Source of the DNA: an uncultured Lewinella sp.
GTDB taxonomy: Bacteria; Bacteroidota; Bacteroidia; Chitinophagales; Saprospiraceae
Assembly: GCA_938021455.1 (NCBI GenBank)
Contig: CALIGP010000183.1
Span: 1 to 5,041 of the forward strand
DNA length: 5,041 nt
Reading direction: 5' to 3'
This document shows, one piece after another, positions 4,845 through 5,041 of the stretch; position 1 is the first letter of the stretch, and each line of letters opens with the position of its first letter. The position numbers and the translations under genes are program-made. A model generated the notes under the pieces. That model did no database searches. It was not told where the DNA came from and saw only the letters and a program-made list of their open reading frames with translations.

Positions 4845-5041
4845 TGATTGAGCAAATCTTCTCCCCCGAACTGATCCAGGCCCTGGGCTGGACCCTGGTG
4901 CATACCCTCTGGCAAGCAGCGCTTTTTGCGCTGCTCCTCGGCCTTGCCCTCTTGCTCTTGCGCAAGTACAGCGCCCGCACCCGCTACGTGACGGCCATCG
5001 GTGTATTGGCGGCTTTTTGCCTGACGACGCTGTTGACTTTT
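4844..5041 (+). CDS. BlaR1-like M56 family membrane sensor/protease, 3' end missing
   Basis: The first 66 residues of a protein that runs off the window edge. ATG 4844 shares one base with the repressor's TAA, implying translational coupling. After a short lead (MIEQIFSPELIQA) comes the M56 N-terminal pattern LGWTLVHTLWQAALFALLLGLALLLL, in which the W-T-L-x-H-x-L-W-Q motif opens the first membrane helix (about residues 18-39), then RKYSARTRYVTA as a basic loop and a second membrane helix from about 50 on. In this family further membrane helices surround an HExxH zinc protease, and a C-terminal extracytoplasmic domain senses the signal; none of that is in view. The partner repressor upstream makes the assignment strong. 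The signal sensed cannot be judged from this fragment. Confidence 0.87.
   Translation, partial: MIEQIFSPELIQALGWTLVHTLWQAALFALLLGLALLLLRKYSARTRYVTAIGVLAAFCLTTLLTF

Noticed and set aside
5014..5026. 13-base match (TTTTTGCCTGACG) between the M56 gene and the stem-loop at 1030-1042
   Set aside because: One such match within 5 kb is compatible with chance, and the second copy is in coding sequence with no inverted partner.

Overview
The window reads as an ordinary chromosomal stretch of a Bacteroidota bacterium, most likely from the Saprospiria/Lewinella side of the phylum. That placement is an inference from three things. No start codon has a Shine-Dalgarno sequence in front of it. One promoter matches the Bacteroidota -33/-7 pattern (TTTG, 21 bases, TACATTTG). 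The gene content includes a BlaI-type repressor followed by an M56 membrane sensor and a DUF547 protein. The base composition is moderate, by eye slightly above half G+C. All seven genes lie on the + strand.

Layout. Positions 1-915 hold the C-terminal four fifths of a YbdL-like methionine aminotransferase, cut by the window edge. A 213-base gap follows that contains two long stem-loops (929-995 and 1018-1066). Positions 1129-1905 encode a YafV/MtnU-type omega-amidase of the nitrilase superfamily, followed by a terminator-like hairpin (1938-1988). Positions 2102-2791 encode a short DUF547 protein. Positions 2883-3794 encode a TIGR01777-type extended SDR/epimerase-like protein. Positions 3907-4335 encode a DUF1801 protein. 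Positions 4458-4844 encode a BlaI/MecI/CopY repressor, and from 4844 the start of a BlaR1-like M56 protein overlaps its stop codon and runs off the window.

How the parts relate. The aminotransferase and the omega-amidase form a known functional pair: glutamine-dependent transamination of the methionine keto acid gives an amide keto acid that the omega-amidase hydrolyses, which makes the reaction one-way. The repressor and the M56 protein form a sensor-repressor pair. Its control region carries five TACGA/TCGTA half-sites in about 11-base register around a consensus promoter, which suggests autorepression. The three middle genes (DUF547, SDR, DUF1801) have no evident shared pathway and appear to be separate units. 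A REP-like repeat with core CCGGCTTCAGCCGG stands once before the SDR gene and as a near-perfect 52-base palindromic pair after it.

No RNA gene, CRISPR array, transposase gene or phage gene was seen. The most interesting items are the phased operator array, the REP-like palindromes and the two unexplained stem-loops between the methionine salvage genes. I found no convincing sign of a wholly new system.
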